A DNA stretch of 64,000 nt from Botryosphaeria dothidea (GCA_011503125.2 WWBZ02000022.1:2604001-2668000), one strand, 5' to 3'; shown: positions 22,414 to 35,945, counted from the first letter of the stretch. Notes: generated by a model not told the origin, from the letters alone. Made by a program: numbers and translations.

Positions 22414-25063
22414 GATGCGGGCGAGGATGGGCGGAAGAGGGTGCAGCTCGTGTGGGTGAGTCGTGCGGACTGTTGCTGGGCCAAAGAGACGGAGCTGGCG
22501 AGTCAGACGCGGCCACCCTGGCCCGGAAAGAGCGGATTTAGCCGCCGGCGGTGTGACCCAGCCGACCACTTCGCTCCACCACAATCTTCACCTCTGCCGT
22601 TTGCGCTCGTGAGCTGACCAGGGATGATCGCCGACAACGCTGTGGTTGGTTCGCAGCCACTCGACTTGGGCTTGAACTCCGAAGCTCCGACGTGGCTGCC
22701 AACCTCTCCGCCTCGTTGAAAGTAACAAATCCGGTGTCGCGCATCTTTCGGCTGACCCCGCCGCAGCTATGTCCATTGGCATCGAAGCCATTCCGCCAGA
22801 GCCTCCTATCGGACGCAATGAGTATCAAAGCCCTGTCTACTGTCTGCGGCTTGCATGACCTGCAGCGTACATCTTACCAAGGCATTCGAATACTATGTCC
22901 GAACGTGGGCGAAGAGCTTCCTTCGCGCATCGAATCTTGTGGATTGCTCCAATCCATCTTGCACTCTAGCTCAGTAGATGTCACATTACGGACAAAACTG
23001 GAATTTCACGTGCAGTCACCGATCGAGCACGTACCAATGGACAAGTCGTCATAATCATCTTCTGCGTGAAGATTTAGTGGACCCTCGATGGGCAAGCCAA
23101 GAAGTAACGATGGACTTTACTAGGGAGCAATCTTACCTTAGTGTTGACACAAATCAATTATGCTTGGTGTTGAGACTGCTTTCTAGACAAATACGTCGAG
23201 AAAGATGAGAAGTGCGGCAGATGCCTCAATGCCTGAATTCAGCAGGAGCACTGAGAGGTATCGACAATACCGTATACCAGGCTTCTAGAACGTTGAAAAA
23301 AAAAATACTGTAGGCCCGGGGAAACCACGTGTACGAGTCCTTGAGCCGACCCCGCTTCTAGCTATCACGATGGGCTGAAGCCAGATACGAAGGGCCAACA
23401 AGTGTTGGACGCGTTTGTGGCCGATTGCCCGCTCTAAGACTAATTGTAAGAATCGTGCCCACACGATGGCGCAACCCGGTCATGAAATTGAGTTCCAGCT
23501 CCGGCAGTCAGCCAGTCCCAAGGCCCGGCAGTAAAGGTATTCACGTATCATTTGCTGCTCCTCATGACGGATTTTTTTTTTCAATAAAGCTATAGCTCGG
23601 TCTCTTCGAAGGTATTGCCGTTACATCAATGTGCAGAGGGGCTGCTGGAATCACACGTGTTGTCTTCGAGAAGCATTCTGGAACACAGACTAGGCGGAGC
23701 CGTCGCCTCCGACTACTTCGCAACAAGCGGAGGGCTTGGCACGCCCGTATCGAGATGGAATCAAGGGTCAAGTGAAGCGCTGAGAGCACATGCAGTTAGA
23801 TGATATAGCAATGATCGAGCGGCTGCGACATTGGTTGTGAGGGTGCAATCGGAGGTCCGGGGTGAGCGCTGCCTTTTATGGTTTCTGTGGCATGTCTATT
23901 TTTACCTTTTCTTAGTGATAATAGCTGCTGTTACCCGGAAAACAGGTTATGCGCCGCAATAAACGAAGCCGATTGATAGAGACGAATTCGGCCATAACCA
24001 ACGATAATGTGGCTTCGTATAGCGGGACCAGACGTCCGAAGTTGAAGGAAGAGGGCATGGACGCATGAAGAGTGATATGTAGCTAATGAGTGGTTCGTCG
24101 ATCAGTGACGTGCGCTGGCGTGGGCCCCCAAAAAATTAAAAATTTGGTAGGCGTCAGGAACAGGTGCGGTGTACCTGGCGGAACACGCGTCTTGAGATCG
24201 TGTGCCAGTTGTCCCTCTGACTCTCTCGTGTACCTACGTGTCTCTGGGGGGTCGGCGGCGATGCAGCCATGATCCACGGTGGCGATCTCGAGCTGGGGAC
24301 CCTGACATGGCGCATTCGGGCGCGCCGGACGCGAATATACATGCGGCCCTCAGGCAGGCGAGCTAAGGAGGGGCCTGCGACACGCGAGAGGCGAGAGGCG
24401 CAGCGAGTGGCGGACCGCAAGCGCTGCACTCGGGGCGCCTCTTAGGGGAGAGATGCGGGTTCCCGAACGGGCGCGCGGAAATGGGGGCTCGACGATTTTC
24501 GGCACATTTGCAGCAGTGCGTGTGGTGCGCGGGCTGCAGTTGGCGCGGCGCTCGACAATCTGCGGCCGGGATCCGCGCGGGCGGAGATTGTGTGCCTCTG
24601 CTGCGCTGCTGTTTCAGAGAACAACCCCTGGCTTAAGCCTCGCGCTCCCAAGGTGGAGCCCTCGCGCTGAACACCACCACGCCTTCATGCTCCAAGCGCC
24701 TCCCTGCGCTCTTCTTTTCGCCTTTTCTTCGTCTCGCGCTCTTCCACCGGCTGCGAGGAGCCCGTCCCAGCCCCCACGATCCTTTCAGCGCACCCAAGCC
24801 GCCCGGATGCCCCGCGCATAGACTCGCTCTTGCAACCCGCTCCATCGCCTGCGCTACCGTCGTCCGACCGGCTCCACGGCGTCCTTGTCTTTCTTTTGCC
24901 CTCCCTCGACCGCGTCTCGCCCCGCTCCTTGGACCGCTCCCGCCGCCTAGCCGCTGTCGAGCTCCTCCGCGCCGGAAGTCAGATCGAGTCTGTGCTTCCC
25001 CCAGCCGCGCCTGCGTGCAACCCGAACCACCAACCGACAATCGCCGGATGAACAGCAGCAAAG
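22414..25063. other. Divergent intergenic region, no supported gene
   Basis: Promoters and leaders of the bZIP gene (left) and the Tea4-like gene (right). The last 400 bp is C/T-rich leader. The middle (22850-24000) is AT-richer with short frames only. An oligo-A/T patch lies at 23571-23585. Confidence 0.5.
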
Positions 25064-28000
25064 ATGACGCGACCCAGCATCATCAGAGCAGGTGCGGCGC
25101 CCAGCTGCCTCGGCCGGAGTGTGCGACGCTGACTCTCCGCGCGCAGATACCATTGACTTACAGGACCCTGGGTCGCCCTCCGCCGCAGACCATACACGCC
25201 AGCCTACACAGCCCGCGCCGCTCGGCATTGGACCCGCCGCACCACACCAGACAGGCCAAGTCAAAAACGTGGAGGAAGACCGCGCAAACGAAGAGGAGGG
25301 CTTTGTGCAGGCCTGGAATAGTCCCAACGGCGCACAAAATGGCGACTCCAAAAACGGCGCCGACCCCACTGATGTGACGGACGACGGGGACATGGCAGAT
25401 TCAGAAACGGAGGATTTAGACGACGACATGTTGGACAAGATATCCAGCTCGCCGTCGATCGACGATGGTAGGTATTCTCTGCTCTCTTCAGCTCTCCCTG
25501 CCTCAGCTTGGCCGACACGCTCGACCTCTCTGTGCGCCTTTCCATTGCCCACAACACCACAGCAGCAGCATGTATATCAGCACCGCAGTGTATCGCCTGA
25601 GTCCGACCAAGCCTCATCTTCACCTTTCACCATAACGCCACAACACCTTCCCCTTTCATATCAGCCACAACACCAGTCAACACCACCCAGCTTCGGCACT
25701 CCTCTTGTATATTCACCTTTCAGCACACCACCTTTGCGTCTGCCTGCGCACAGGTTTGCGCGCCAGGAGAGGCCCTCGTCTGCGGATCATCATCGTATGG
25801 GTGAGTATCCGAGGACCAGATTGGCCACCAGCTATCTCAAGCTTCAAGAGCAATTCGACGACAACTTCGACGACGACTTGGAGGACTGCCACGAGGAAGG
25901 CTACGATTACGTTGAGGAATTACAAGACGATGTTGGTCCGCTCTTTAGTGAGCAATACGAGCGACAATTCTATGAGCACGAGTTTGGGGGCGGTCCTGAG
26001 GGCGGTGCGCTCGTATTCCCTCCAAATCGCCCCCTACCGCCGATCCCTGTCTCCGACAGCACCAATGACCTTACGGACGTATTTGGTTTGTCCAGATGCT
26101 CGACCGATCCCATGGAAGATGCGGAAGTCAAGTCCTGGGAAACCGACAGCAATGCGTCTAGCTTCGATCTAGAAGAGGAAACCGCCATGGATAACGACGA
26201 TGATGATCCCAAAGACATTTTATTTTCTCTTGATCAAGATCGCCACGACTCAGCATACGGCGGTGAGTGCTTACGCGAAACAGAGGACATTGATTTCGAA
26301 TTCGTATACGCGCTACATACTTTCGTCGCTACCGTCGAGGGACAAGCGAACGCCACGAAGGGAGACACGATGGTGCTATTGGATGACAGTAACAGTTACT
26401 GGTGGCTGGTCAGAGTTGTCAAAGACAGCAGCATTGGTAGGGATTTTACATGTATTCAAAAGGATTTCGCTGATCAAATATTACGCAGGGTATCTTCCCG
26501 CGGAACATATTGAAACTCCTACAGAACGTTTGGCGCGATTGAACAAGCACAGAAATATTGACGTAAGTGCTGATCCATATCATTCGAAACTTAAACTCAC
26601 TTAGCTCTGTAGCTTTCGGCAGCGATGCTGGGTGACACTGCTGAGAAGTCGAAAAACCCGCTGAAAAAGGCTATGAGACGACGAAACGCGAAAACCGTTC
26701 AATTTACCGCACCTACTTATGTTGAGGCATCCGATTATGATTACTCTTCTGATGAAGAGGAGGATGAAGATGAGACTTTCGGCAATGGACAAGTTCATGT
26801 CGAGGACGAGCAAGAGGACGAAGACAACGAGGCGCGCGATACCATCACTGTTGAGCCCCTCAGGATTGGTTCGAAGGAAAAGAAGACGGAGGAGTCCGAG
26901 CAGAAGACGGACGAACCGAAGAACAGCGATGACAAGCAGAGGACGAGTGACGAAATCTTCGACGGTCCTAGTTCGTATCACGAAGTCCAACCTTTTGTCG
27001 AAGACACTAACTTGGTCTTAGAAGAGCAAAAAGTGTCGAGAAATGGCACAGTCCGGAACACAGACTCTTTCTTCAAGGACGAGACCGTGGAGACTCGGAA
27101 GATCACTTTGACACCGAATCTCCTGCGTGACGATTCCTCGGCTTCTACCGTGCGCTCTACCGAAGGCAGAGAAAGAGGCGGGAGTCTTGACAGTCTTGAG
27201 AAGGAGCTCAAGTCGCCAGACAGGTCCAAGGATGATAAGAAGAAAAAGGAAAAGAAACCAGGCATGCTCAGAGGTCTGTTTGGCCGGAAGGACAAAAAAT
27301 CCAAGTCTGCCGACAATGAGCCCAGTGAGGAGAAGCAGTCCGAGGAATTGTCTCGGGAGTCTCTGTCAAGGGATTCCGAAGAGACGGCGTCTCCTAAGGA
27401 GCCTGCAAAGGCCGAGAATGAGTCTAGTCAACAACAGCAGCAGCCTGTGAGACAGACGAGCAAGGCGGCGAAATCCTCAGAGAAGAAAACTAACGGTCCT
27501 CAGAAATCTCAGCCGTCGGATCCGAATACGCAGCCGGCGAAGTCAATCCTTCAGAAGAGCGCCTCTCAAGGTGCTGCCGAAGCTACTATGCGTCTGGTGT
27601 CGGCTGGCTCAGATCAGAACAAGCCGAGCGCACAAGATACTTCAGAGGCAGAAGCAGCAGAAGCTCAGGCCAAGGGCCAAGCACAGGCCCAGGCGCGCAT
27701 CCAAGCAGAAGCTCAAGCAGCCCAGGCATATGCACAGTCTCAGGCACAGGCTCAAGCTCAAGCTCAGGCTCAGGCGAAGGAAGCCGAGGAACAAGCTGGC
27801 CGCGCCAGAAGCGGGTCGAGCGCAAAACAAGCGATTTCCAATATTTTACATTCGAAGTCCAGCGACCAGAAACTGGAGACCAAGATGCCGCCAAGGGAAA
27901 AGGTCAAGAGATCCAAGCAGCGTGTTCCGATGGACGACTTCGATTCGACACCCGAGTGGGAACAGAAGGATCCCTTCGCAGATCCCGACGAGAATGAGCC

Positions 28001-28559
28001 GCAACCGAACGGTATGCACCCGCATCAGGGCCTTCGTCCAGAGGAAGACCATGGATCTCGCGGAGATGTTTCGCCAATCGACACAGACCATCCTCCTGCA
28101 CTTGTGCATGACGCCTCCAGCCAGGAGGAGCCGGATATTTCACCGGTTTCTCCCTCCGGTTCGCCTACTCGCGGCCATCTTCCGGTCATGCATCCTACTT
28201 CTGCAAGGCCTGCGCCAACCCCGGGCGCTCTCAACACCAACATTCCACCCGCATCATATCACAACCACAGCGCCTCCGCAAACGAACCTCCTTCTGCCGC
28301 CTCACTACCTGCTTGGTCAGATGCCAGCCTGCGCTCATACCTGGATGATGGTTCCGATATCCGCGATATGCTTGTCGTTGTTAACGATACGTCTGGCGTC
28401 GTGCCTGTCGGACCTGAGCACCCCATCATGGCTGGTTTGTTCAGCGATGAGCGCAGCAAGGTGGCGGCTATGGGAATGCAGCTAGACACTCTGCTGGGTG
28501 ATTGGTTGTCTAGGAAGAGGAGGACGAAAGAAGGCATTACTAGAACTCAGAGCCGGTAA
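25064..28559 (+). CDS. SH3-domain cell-end polarity protein (Tea4/Bud14/TeaC-like)
   Basis: In yeasts and Aspergillus, proteins of this type link microtubule-delivered polarity marks to formins and to protein phosphatase 1 at growing tips. Four exons (25064-25091, 25147-26436, 26489-26562, 26613-28559) give 1112 residues. The first is a 28-nt exon whose join gives MTRPSIIRADTIDLQDP, and all phases close. Residues 1-385 are acidic and low complexity. The SH3 domain is at about 390-450 (FVYALHTFVATVEGQANATKGD, WWLVR, GYLPAEHIE), interrupted by a 52-bp intron. A KTVQF motif (491-495) matches the RVxF PP1-docking consensus. An acidic DYDYSSDEEEDEDE stretch, a long Lys/Glu/Ser coiled-coil-like region and an Ala-Gln repeat come next. 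The C-terminus (HPIMAGLFSDERSKVAAMG) is also family-conserved. The start is the only ATG whose phase fits intron 1. Confidence 0.88.
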
Positions 28560-30457
28560 CAGGCATGGCATGTCAGTTGTTTTCGTCTCATAAGCGGTTG
28601 TCATTAGCGGCGGGAGGTTTGTTATTCTTTCTTGCATTGTCCCTGTCTTTGTTTCGCTTCTCTTTCTTACATCGTTGTTCTCTACCCGAGAACTGGTCAT
28701 CTGGAGGCGTGGGCGGGAGTGCTTTGTTGCTACTCATACCCATTCTGTTTTCAAGTCAGCAACCGGAGTTTCCATTTCTTCTCGCGTGTCGCCATTGCGA
28801 GCGGCATTTTCTTCGTTGATCTTTTTTTTTTTGCCTTTACATTCTGTCATGGGGCTGGTACCTTGCCGTGTATTTTTTTTTTTAATTCTTGCGTTTCGCG
28901 ATACCATCCGCAATTTCTTTTTGTTCGATCTCAGGAAGTGGAGGAGGGAGACGAACAAGCCGGGAAGAAGAGGAAGGGAGAGAGGAGCAGCGAAGGAGAG
29001 TTCTCGGCGATTGCTTTTGCTTGCTGCATACATCTGAGGGTAGGCTTCTCTGGCTTTTACTTTTGCACTTTTTGCGTTTTCCCTCACGAACCTGTATGAC
29101 ATGATACACACACACACACACATAAACAACCATACAAGAAGAACAACAGACATGAAAAGAGATCAAGTCTTGCATTGCTTGCCTTTTTTGCATGCTGTTG
29201 ATAGTTTTTTATCTTTTTGCGGAGTACTACCCGAAATTTGGCCCTATTAGATGGGGAGGAGGATGTTACGGGAGAGTCTGGACTCGTAGAACCTTTTAGC
29301 TAGTTATCTTTCCTACCTTTCCCTTTTTTAATTGACTGGACCGAAGTCTGCTTCTATTTGACTGGTATCGAGAGGGTAATATTCGTCGTTCGTACTCGTC
29401 TTGTGGTGGATATACCCTAATTTTCTACTATCGTTTATGTCTCTTTTTTTCCTGTTCAACTCGAAAGACTTGACTCTATTTCCTTTCTATGGACATTCGT
29501 TCTTTTTAAACCTTCCAAGTGGACTTGCACATTCCTTCACATATACACATACTACTATCCTTTTTGATGTTTCGTTCTGTTCGTTATTTTCTACCCGCTT
29601 ATCTAGGTAAAGCGTCTTGTTGAGGCCGGAGTGCCCGTTACCATCATTCTATTCATCAGTATTTTCGTTCGCATCTCTGAAATAGCCGAGATCAGGGTTG
29701 ATAGTGGGAGAGGGCCGTATGGTGAATAAAAATCCGGCAAATTCGAAAGTGATTTCCAAAACAGCTTTGAATCATAGGAATTGCCTATCTTAGTCGTGAA
29801 TGTGCGAGAACATATCTCGAATCTGCATCTTTGAGGAGACTTGCCAAACTCCTTTTACCAAACCTTAAACGAAAAAAGAAATTCACTTGAAACCGCGAAA
29901 AAACAGAAGAGATATCCAGGAAGTGTAAGCGAATTATTTTGACAGAACCGGATCCTATTCACAACCGAACTACGGAAAGAGAATGATCCTTCTCTCCCGT
30001 TATGTCCCCTTCCCACCACAAAGATCCCAAAAAAATATCTGCTGGTCCTTTTCCCTTCTTTCCGCCCTCCCATTTTCGTCCTTTAAGAATCGTAATTTCG
30101 TACAAGAATGATCGTTACCGCAGCTATCCGATCTCCCCTTCTTCCACCCTTCAGAACCTCTTGTCAGCTATCCAAGAAAAAAGTCCATAGCAATGAGACA
30201 GCCACCGAAGCAACCCTGAAATTACTCATCCCCCAATTCGCTATACTTAGCACCTCCCTCGACGAAAGAACAAGCCAGAACGAAATAAAGTACGCCGCCC
30301 ATCATGCAAGTATGCAACGCGGGCCACCCCTCGAGGTCCCGCGGCAACCCGTCTAAAAATTGACAAACACAAAGCAGCAACAACGCTCATCTAGATGGAA
30401 AAATCACAGATCAGAGATGACGAGGCCAGAAAAAAAACCGAAAACGTATCTGCTCCT
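28560..30457. other. Intergenic, convergent 3' ends, AT-richer
   Basis: Holds oligo-T runs, a short (AC)n tract at 29106-29122 and no supported gene. The 3' ends of the Tea4-like and CSC1-like genes converge here. Confidence 0.55.
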
Positions 30458-33400
30458 TCACCCTCTCCCCCTTCTAAAGAAATCATAACTCGTCTGCTCT
30501 TCGTGGATCTCCGGCGCACCGCCTGACCCGTCGACACGACTGTACCCCGCTCTGGTCGTGTGCCCCATGGGCGCAGCGCTGCCGACGAGGTTGACGTCCG
30601 AGAAATCGTTGGACGGGCGGTACAGCCCCGCGTTGTGCGTCTGCGCCGGCCCGGCGAGGTCCTCCGATGACATGCGGCGGAGAGGGCTGTACGACCGCGG
30701 CTGGTTGGCCAAGGCGGGGTTGTGGTAGCCGGCCGGGTACGTGGCGCCGCCGGCGTTGTGGTCACCTTCAGTGAAGGTGCGATCCGAATCTTGGGAGCCG
30801 CGGTACGGGGAGTCGCTGTTGAACATGGCCGGAGAGCCGGGACGCGAGCCGTTCGAGCTGTCGTAGCCGGTACGGTAGGTGCCCGGGGTGCCGGGACGTG
30901 ACATGTCGCTTGGCCGGCCGTACAGCTCGCCGTCGCCGCCGAATTCCTCGCGAAAGTCGGCTCGGTTCCGGTAGTGCTCGAAGTCGAGCTGCGAGTCGTT
31001 AACCAGTTCGAACGGCGCGTTGGGAGCGGCAGATTTGCCTGGGCGGGTCTTCGACATTTGATCCATGCTGTACGTATCGCCGTAGCCGGTGCTGGCACCG
31101 TCCATGTCGGCCTCCAGACGGCCCTGGTACACCTGGCTGAGCAGGTGCTGGGATTTGGAATGGACCATGGGTGTCATAAGAGGCTTGTAGAGTGCAGGAT
31201 GCCCGAAGCGAACAGCCACGCGGTCGCGACGCTTCTTCCTCTCCGGAAGACCTTCTTCACTGCCCTTGAGGTTTCCTTTGCTGTAGTAGTGCATGTCATC
31301 ATCAAACGTGCGCATGCAGTACCACTTGAAGCCGGCGAGCAAAGGAATGATAGGGATCAGGCATGCGAGCTGCGTGACGGTCTCCTTCCTAGCCGCAATG
31401 AAGAGAGCAACGACAAAATTCGCAAAAAAAGTGGCAAAGAGGACTCTGTTGTACAAGACACGCCAGAATGAACCGCCCGATTCATGTTTCGTGATGAAGA
31501 CATATCTGCAGCAAAGATCAGTAAGAATAAGAGGAAGCTTTACTACGTTATACTCACAATAAGAGGTACTTCTTCAAGTAACTATCCATGGTAAAGTAGG
31601 CTGCGGCAACAACAAGGACCAAAGGCTGGAATGGAGCAAAGACCAGTGCAATCGTGGTGTAGAAGAGGAAGTAGTTGTAGTAAGCGGCATAGTCGAATGG
31701 TGGAGGGGCGGTGAGTTCGATGATACGTCGGGGGGTTGGGTTGGTTGTTTTGCGCACCATATAACCCCACATCATGTTCCCCAGCTGGGAAAGATCCCAT
31801 GCAGCGCCAAAATTGCGCTGCAACAGATAGTTCAGCCAGAAGGGAGACACATCGCAGAATGCTGTCATTATGTTGGCGAATGGATCGGACGATTTAAGGG
31901 CAGTCCAAAGATCAGTTTTCTTTTCAGCTTCGATGACTGCCGCGGCGTACTTCCAGGCTGTCGAGAATAACGAGAAAACAATCAAGTTGTTGAACACAAA
32001 GAACGCATAGAGCTTATGCGTGACGTGCCTCTCTCGGGAAGTTTTGGAATAATCTCCAGCGTTCATCGAAAGACGTCTGAAGATGACCGGTAGGAAGAAA
32101 TAGAAAAGCGTAGTGATCAGTGGAGCCGCGATACCTTGAATAGCGGACCATGTCGCAGGATTTGCCGAAAGTTCAGTCTGGAAGTCCTTCCAAACAAGCC
32201 CGAGATTTTGTAAGTTCGACAGGAAGACGGCAATAAGACCGTTAGGAATGGTCCAGACAACTGTGAGGAGTGTGACCCAAAGGTTATTGACAAATGCTCT
32301 CCATCGGCGTTGCTTGGGTTTCAAAGGAAGATTTTTCCAGATGAGGTCGCTAGGCTTTGGTGCGAGCTTGATCGTAGATCCGTGAGGATGCTTTCTGCGA
32401 GCAGCGTATGCAACACCATGGGCATCTTCGATACAGTCGTAACTAGCAAAACCATATGAGAGAGCGTTCCGGTTGTCGACCGAGAGCCTCACTTCCTTGA
32501 TTTCAATTTCAAGGCTCTTGATTCGAGAAGTCAAGTAGTCGATGGCATCCACTCTTGTCCCTGACTTGTATGCCCGGTCTTTCTTCTGAACACTGCAAGT
32601 AGGTCGCTTTGACGGCAGATGGTTCGGATTCCGCAAGTATCCTACCAATACTTCCTCCAGATCTCGAACAGCAAGCTCATGTTGCTCAATAAGCTCCGGG
32701 AGGTCCTTTACGTTACGGGCGATAACTCCTCTTGGGTGGCCATCTGTTGCCCTTATCTCGTCCACAATTCGACAGATACCCTCGTCGGTGCGGTAATTTT
32801 TACTGATATCAGTGACCTAGGGACTAGTCAGCATTGCCGCGCACAGAGAAGTCCGTGATTCACTTTACCATCAATGTCCGCGAATGCAAACTGTTCTGAT
32901 ACTCTGGAGTGTTGAAATAGTCCTTCCGCATCTTCACAACAGCTTTGTAATTCGACCACAAGAAGTAGCAGACAACACCGTCGAACACATATGACAAGAG
33001 CACATGCGCCCAGCAGGCCTTCCCCCACACTCCAAGTGGCGTGAACTTCATGAACGTGCTCACTTCCCCCAACTGATGCGACTTCGCGTTCTCAATCAGA
33101 TTGAGCGGAATGTAAACGCCACAGCCAACCATGGACAAGATTATAAGGATATTCCGACACATCTTCGTGAAGCGCAGGAAGACGGTAGCGTCGATGCCGA
33201 TCTTTTCGATGAGCAGCTGCTCACGAGTCTTGAGCACCGGCTGGACCCAGGCGAAGACACCCTTGGTGACAGCGGGCGGAGCGTGCTTCTCGTCGGCATG
33301 CTTCAGACGGGGAGCATAGACGGTGTTGTTATAGGGGCGGAGGAGACAGAAGAGCAGGGCGAAGATGATAGCGGCGCCGACGGAGTATCCCAGCGAGGAC

Positions 33401-33605
33401 CAGAAAGCTTTCTCACTCAACTGTTGTTTTTAAAGGGTACGAGTCAGTTTTCGGACCGGCCGGGGGCGCAGCAGGGGATGGAGCTCTGGATTTAACGCAC
33501 CTCGGTGTTGAATGGATTCTGGATGAGGGAGACGAAGGTATCGGTGCTGCTTTGGTCCTGACGGGGCAGCAGGACCCCGGGGGTGGATGGGCGCATCCCC
33601 GACAT
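30458..33605 (-). CDS. CSC1/OSCA-type osmosensitive cation channel homologue (DUF221 family)
   Basis: Four exons (33605-33501, 33420-32869, 32816-31558, 31505-30458) give 987 residues; the introns are 80, 52, 52 and all phases close. Domain order follows the RSN1_TM / PHM7_cyt / RSN1_7TM layout. Three N-terminal membrane segments begin near SSLGYSVGAAIIFALLF. A cytosolic domain holds the conserved RTLMVTDI (regenerated by intron 2) and NALSYGFASY-like segments. A C-terminal channel core of several helices follows (NLWVTLLTVVWTIPNGLIA, PLITTLFYFFLPVIF, CLIPIIPLLAGF). The last 230 residues are soluble and rich in Ser, Pro, Gly, Tyr and Arg. Family members are hyperosmolality- or mechanically gated cation channels, some with scramblase activity; fungal members are mostly untested. 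It is the first of three same-strand genes with membrane or lipid roles, but they are too far apart to be co-transcribed. Confidence 0.92.
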
Positions 33606-35012
33606 GGAGCGCGCGGTGTTGCTGGCAAAACAAGGGCCCCGATAGCGAGTGGAGGAGCGCGGGGAGGCGGCTAATATGTGCGGAAAGACGGCGGAAAAAC
33701 GTAACGAGTGGCGAGAGAGGAGCTGGGAGCGATAATTCCTTTAGGCCATTGACATGTGCGGCTCTCACGGCCCCTGCAGCGGCGGCGGGCAGAAAGCAGT
33801 ATGTACGGGGACAAGCTCGAGGAAGGTACGGAGAGAGGGTTGGGTTGTGCGCGGAGGGCCTGGAGAAGAACTGGAGACAGGCAGCTGCAAGGGCGGGACG
33901 AGGACAATGGGGCCTTAAGGTTACGTAGGCGAACGAGGGTCTGCGCTTCCCTCTTTCTCCAGCGGATACGATGGCGGGAGTCGCACCGTGCGTTGAGAAA
34001 AGACCCTAGCGCCGATTTCTCTGCAAATGCTGTCATCCACCGCGCAGCCCTGCCCATCCGCCCTCCTGCTGCCGGCTCCCCCATCCTTGTCCACCCCCCC
34101 CCAAATTTAGCCCACGCGCTTAGCCCGCCGTTGGCCAAGCGCCCAACAGAACAACATCGCGTGCCCGCGGCCACTCAGTCCAGGGACGCAACGTGCCCGG
34201 GAGACCTCCGATGACAATACGGTCCCGGACTCACCGCGCACATTCTGCTAAATGAGAGAATGTTTCGAAGTAGCCCACTCGCGCATGCGCGCGTTCCAGC
34301 GCTCCAGCACAGCAGCGATCCTCCCGGCCGATCACGTCGGCCAAGCACCACCGCGCCGCTGTTCTCCACAATCGAACGCGCACCACTTGGCGCTTCCCGT
34401 ATCCGCTTTTTTTTCGCCATAGTCGAGAACAAGTGTGCCCCGCGCCGCTTCGTTATCGGTGGGCAGCCATCAGGCGCGGCACGTCAGCGTGGTTCTGGAC
34501 TCGCGCCTGCACCGTCCGGATGATGGCAGCGCTCTCAGGATTTTGTGCGTGCGCACGTCACGCTGCGATGCGCTGTCGCTCGCCTCAAATTTGCCCCCGT
34601 CATTTGGATCGCCAGGCCGCAAAAACTGCCTTCATCAGCGAAGATTCAGGAGAAAGCGCTCGGTGCCGGAATGCAGGTACACGCAAGTCGCACCCGACAG
34701 GGCGAGGAGGGCCCGGTGAGCCGGTCAGGGATTTGTTGACAGACGTTTATGCGCGAGCTGATTGGCTAGATACCGACTGGACACATAAACATGAGCCAAC
34801 GTAGTACATACATCCTCCGCGCCGTCTACGACAATTCCTCCAGCCGCTCGTGCTTTCGCCTTGGCGTCTCACCCTTATTTTTACCTCCAGGAATGCTAAT
34901 CTGTCTTCAAATTGACCTCCGCTCCACCTGTCCTGACGCCTGCTATGCCGCGCATGTCTCTTTCCCCCAACTGCCGCTGCAACGCACACCTTGTGCCACC
35001 AGCTCGCCCGTT
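33606..35012. other. Intergenic, no supported gene
   Basis: GC-rich promoter and leader of the CSC1-like gene and 3' flank of the OBAP gene. Includes a short poly-C run near 34097-34105. Open frames show no family resemblance. Confidence 0.5.
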
Positions 35013-35945
35013 CTATGTTGATCCCGCGGCGCTCCCCTTCTTCCACGCCCAATCGGCATCTGCCACCGAACATCCGTCAGTAATCCCACTTCGCCAATCT
35101 CACGCCTTACACAGCACGTACCTGGATGCAGCTCCGGCTCCTTTATGTAACTCCTGGCCGCCTGCTTTCTCTTGTAGTCGCTCCCGAACCTCTTATCGCG
35201 GTCGCCGACGTTTTTCTCGAAGTCGAACTGGTCGCCCGCCGTGAAGCTCGTCATCAGCTGCGGCTCCCCAAGCGGAATCCTGTCGCCCCGATCCGTCTGC
35301 CATAGGTGGAAGACCTTGCCGTAGAGCTCAACCACGTCCTCCATCTCCTTTGTCTCCGCCTTCTCCCACGCCGCCTCGGGCACCACGACCGACGGCTGCG
35401 GCATAATGAGCATGCCTGATTTGACCTCGAAGACGTGCGAGTGCCAGTAGCGGCGTTCCTCGGGAGGAAGCGTTGCGTAAAGCTTCGGCGAGATCATATA
35501 CTCGATGCCGATGAGGCGCGCGTTCGGCTCAGGGCTGTCATAAAGGATGCACTGGCGGACATCTATTTTGGGGTGCAATCGCGTGTCAGCAACATTTCTC
35601 TAAGACATAAACCGACGGCCTGGTCGCATAGTGGTTGAGACGACGGAACATCTCACCTTCGTTGAGATGAGCGCAGTAGTGGTTTGCCTCGACGAAGCGG
35701 CTCGTGTCATTCGCGTAGACGTGGAAGGCGTTCAGATGCGCGCAAATGTTCTTGACCGGCCGGAAGTCCTGAAACACCAGCAGAAACACCGTAGGCATCA
35801 GCCATCAGGGTACTCACGCACGGAGCAACACGCGCTAGGGGACTCATGCGCATACCTGGGTCAAAGTCGCCCCCGTCTCCAAGACCTCGCTCTTCGTAGT
35901 GAGCGGCTCCCCCGCCGCCTTGTTGGTCACAGGCATGGATTCCAT
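35013..35945 (-). CDS. Oil-body-associated protein homologue (OBAP, DUF1264 family)
   Basis: Four exons (35945-35856, 35768-35657, 35562-35122, 35059-35013) encode 229 residues, the usual size for this family; all phases close. Conserved blocks appear in order: [20 protein letters not shown], then [13 protein letters not shown] (regenerated across intron 2), [36 protein letters not shown], and the W-containing [20 protein letters not shown]. The final exon is only 47 nt and ends in a short Lys-rich tail. In plants OBAPs help oil-body biogenesis; in fungi the role is not established. His residues in the HLNAFH and HYCAHLN blocks could bind a metal, but that is inference. The start is the first ATG in frame with the conserved core; an upstream exon cannot be excluded. 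Confidence 0.87.

Noticed and set aside
35590..35656. tRNA-like stretch in an intron of the OBAP gene
   Set aside because: Resembles an A box only loosely; no B box (GGTTCGANTCC-like) and no acceptor stem.
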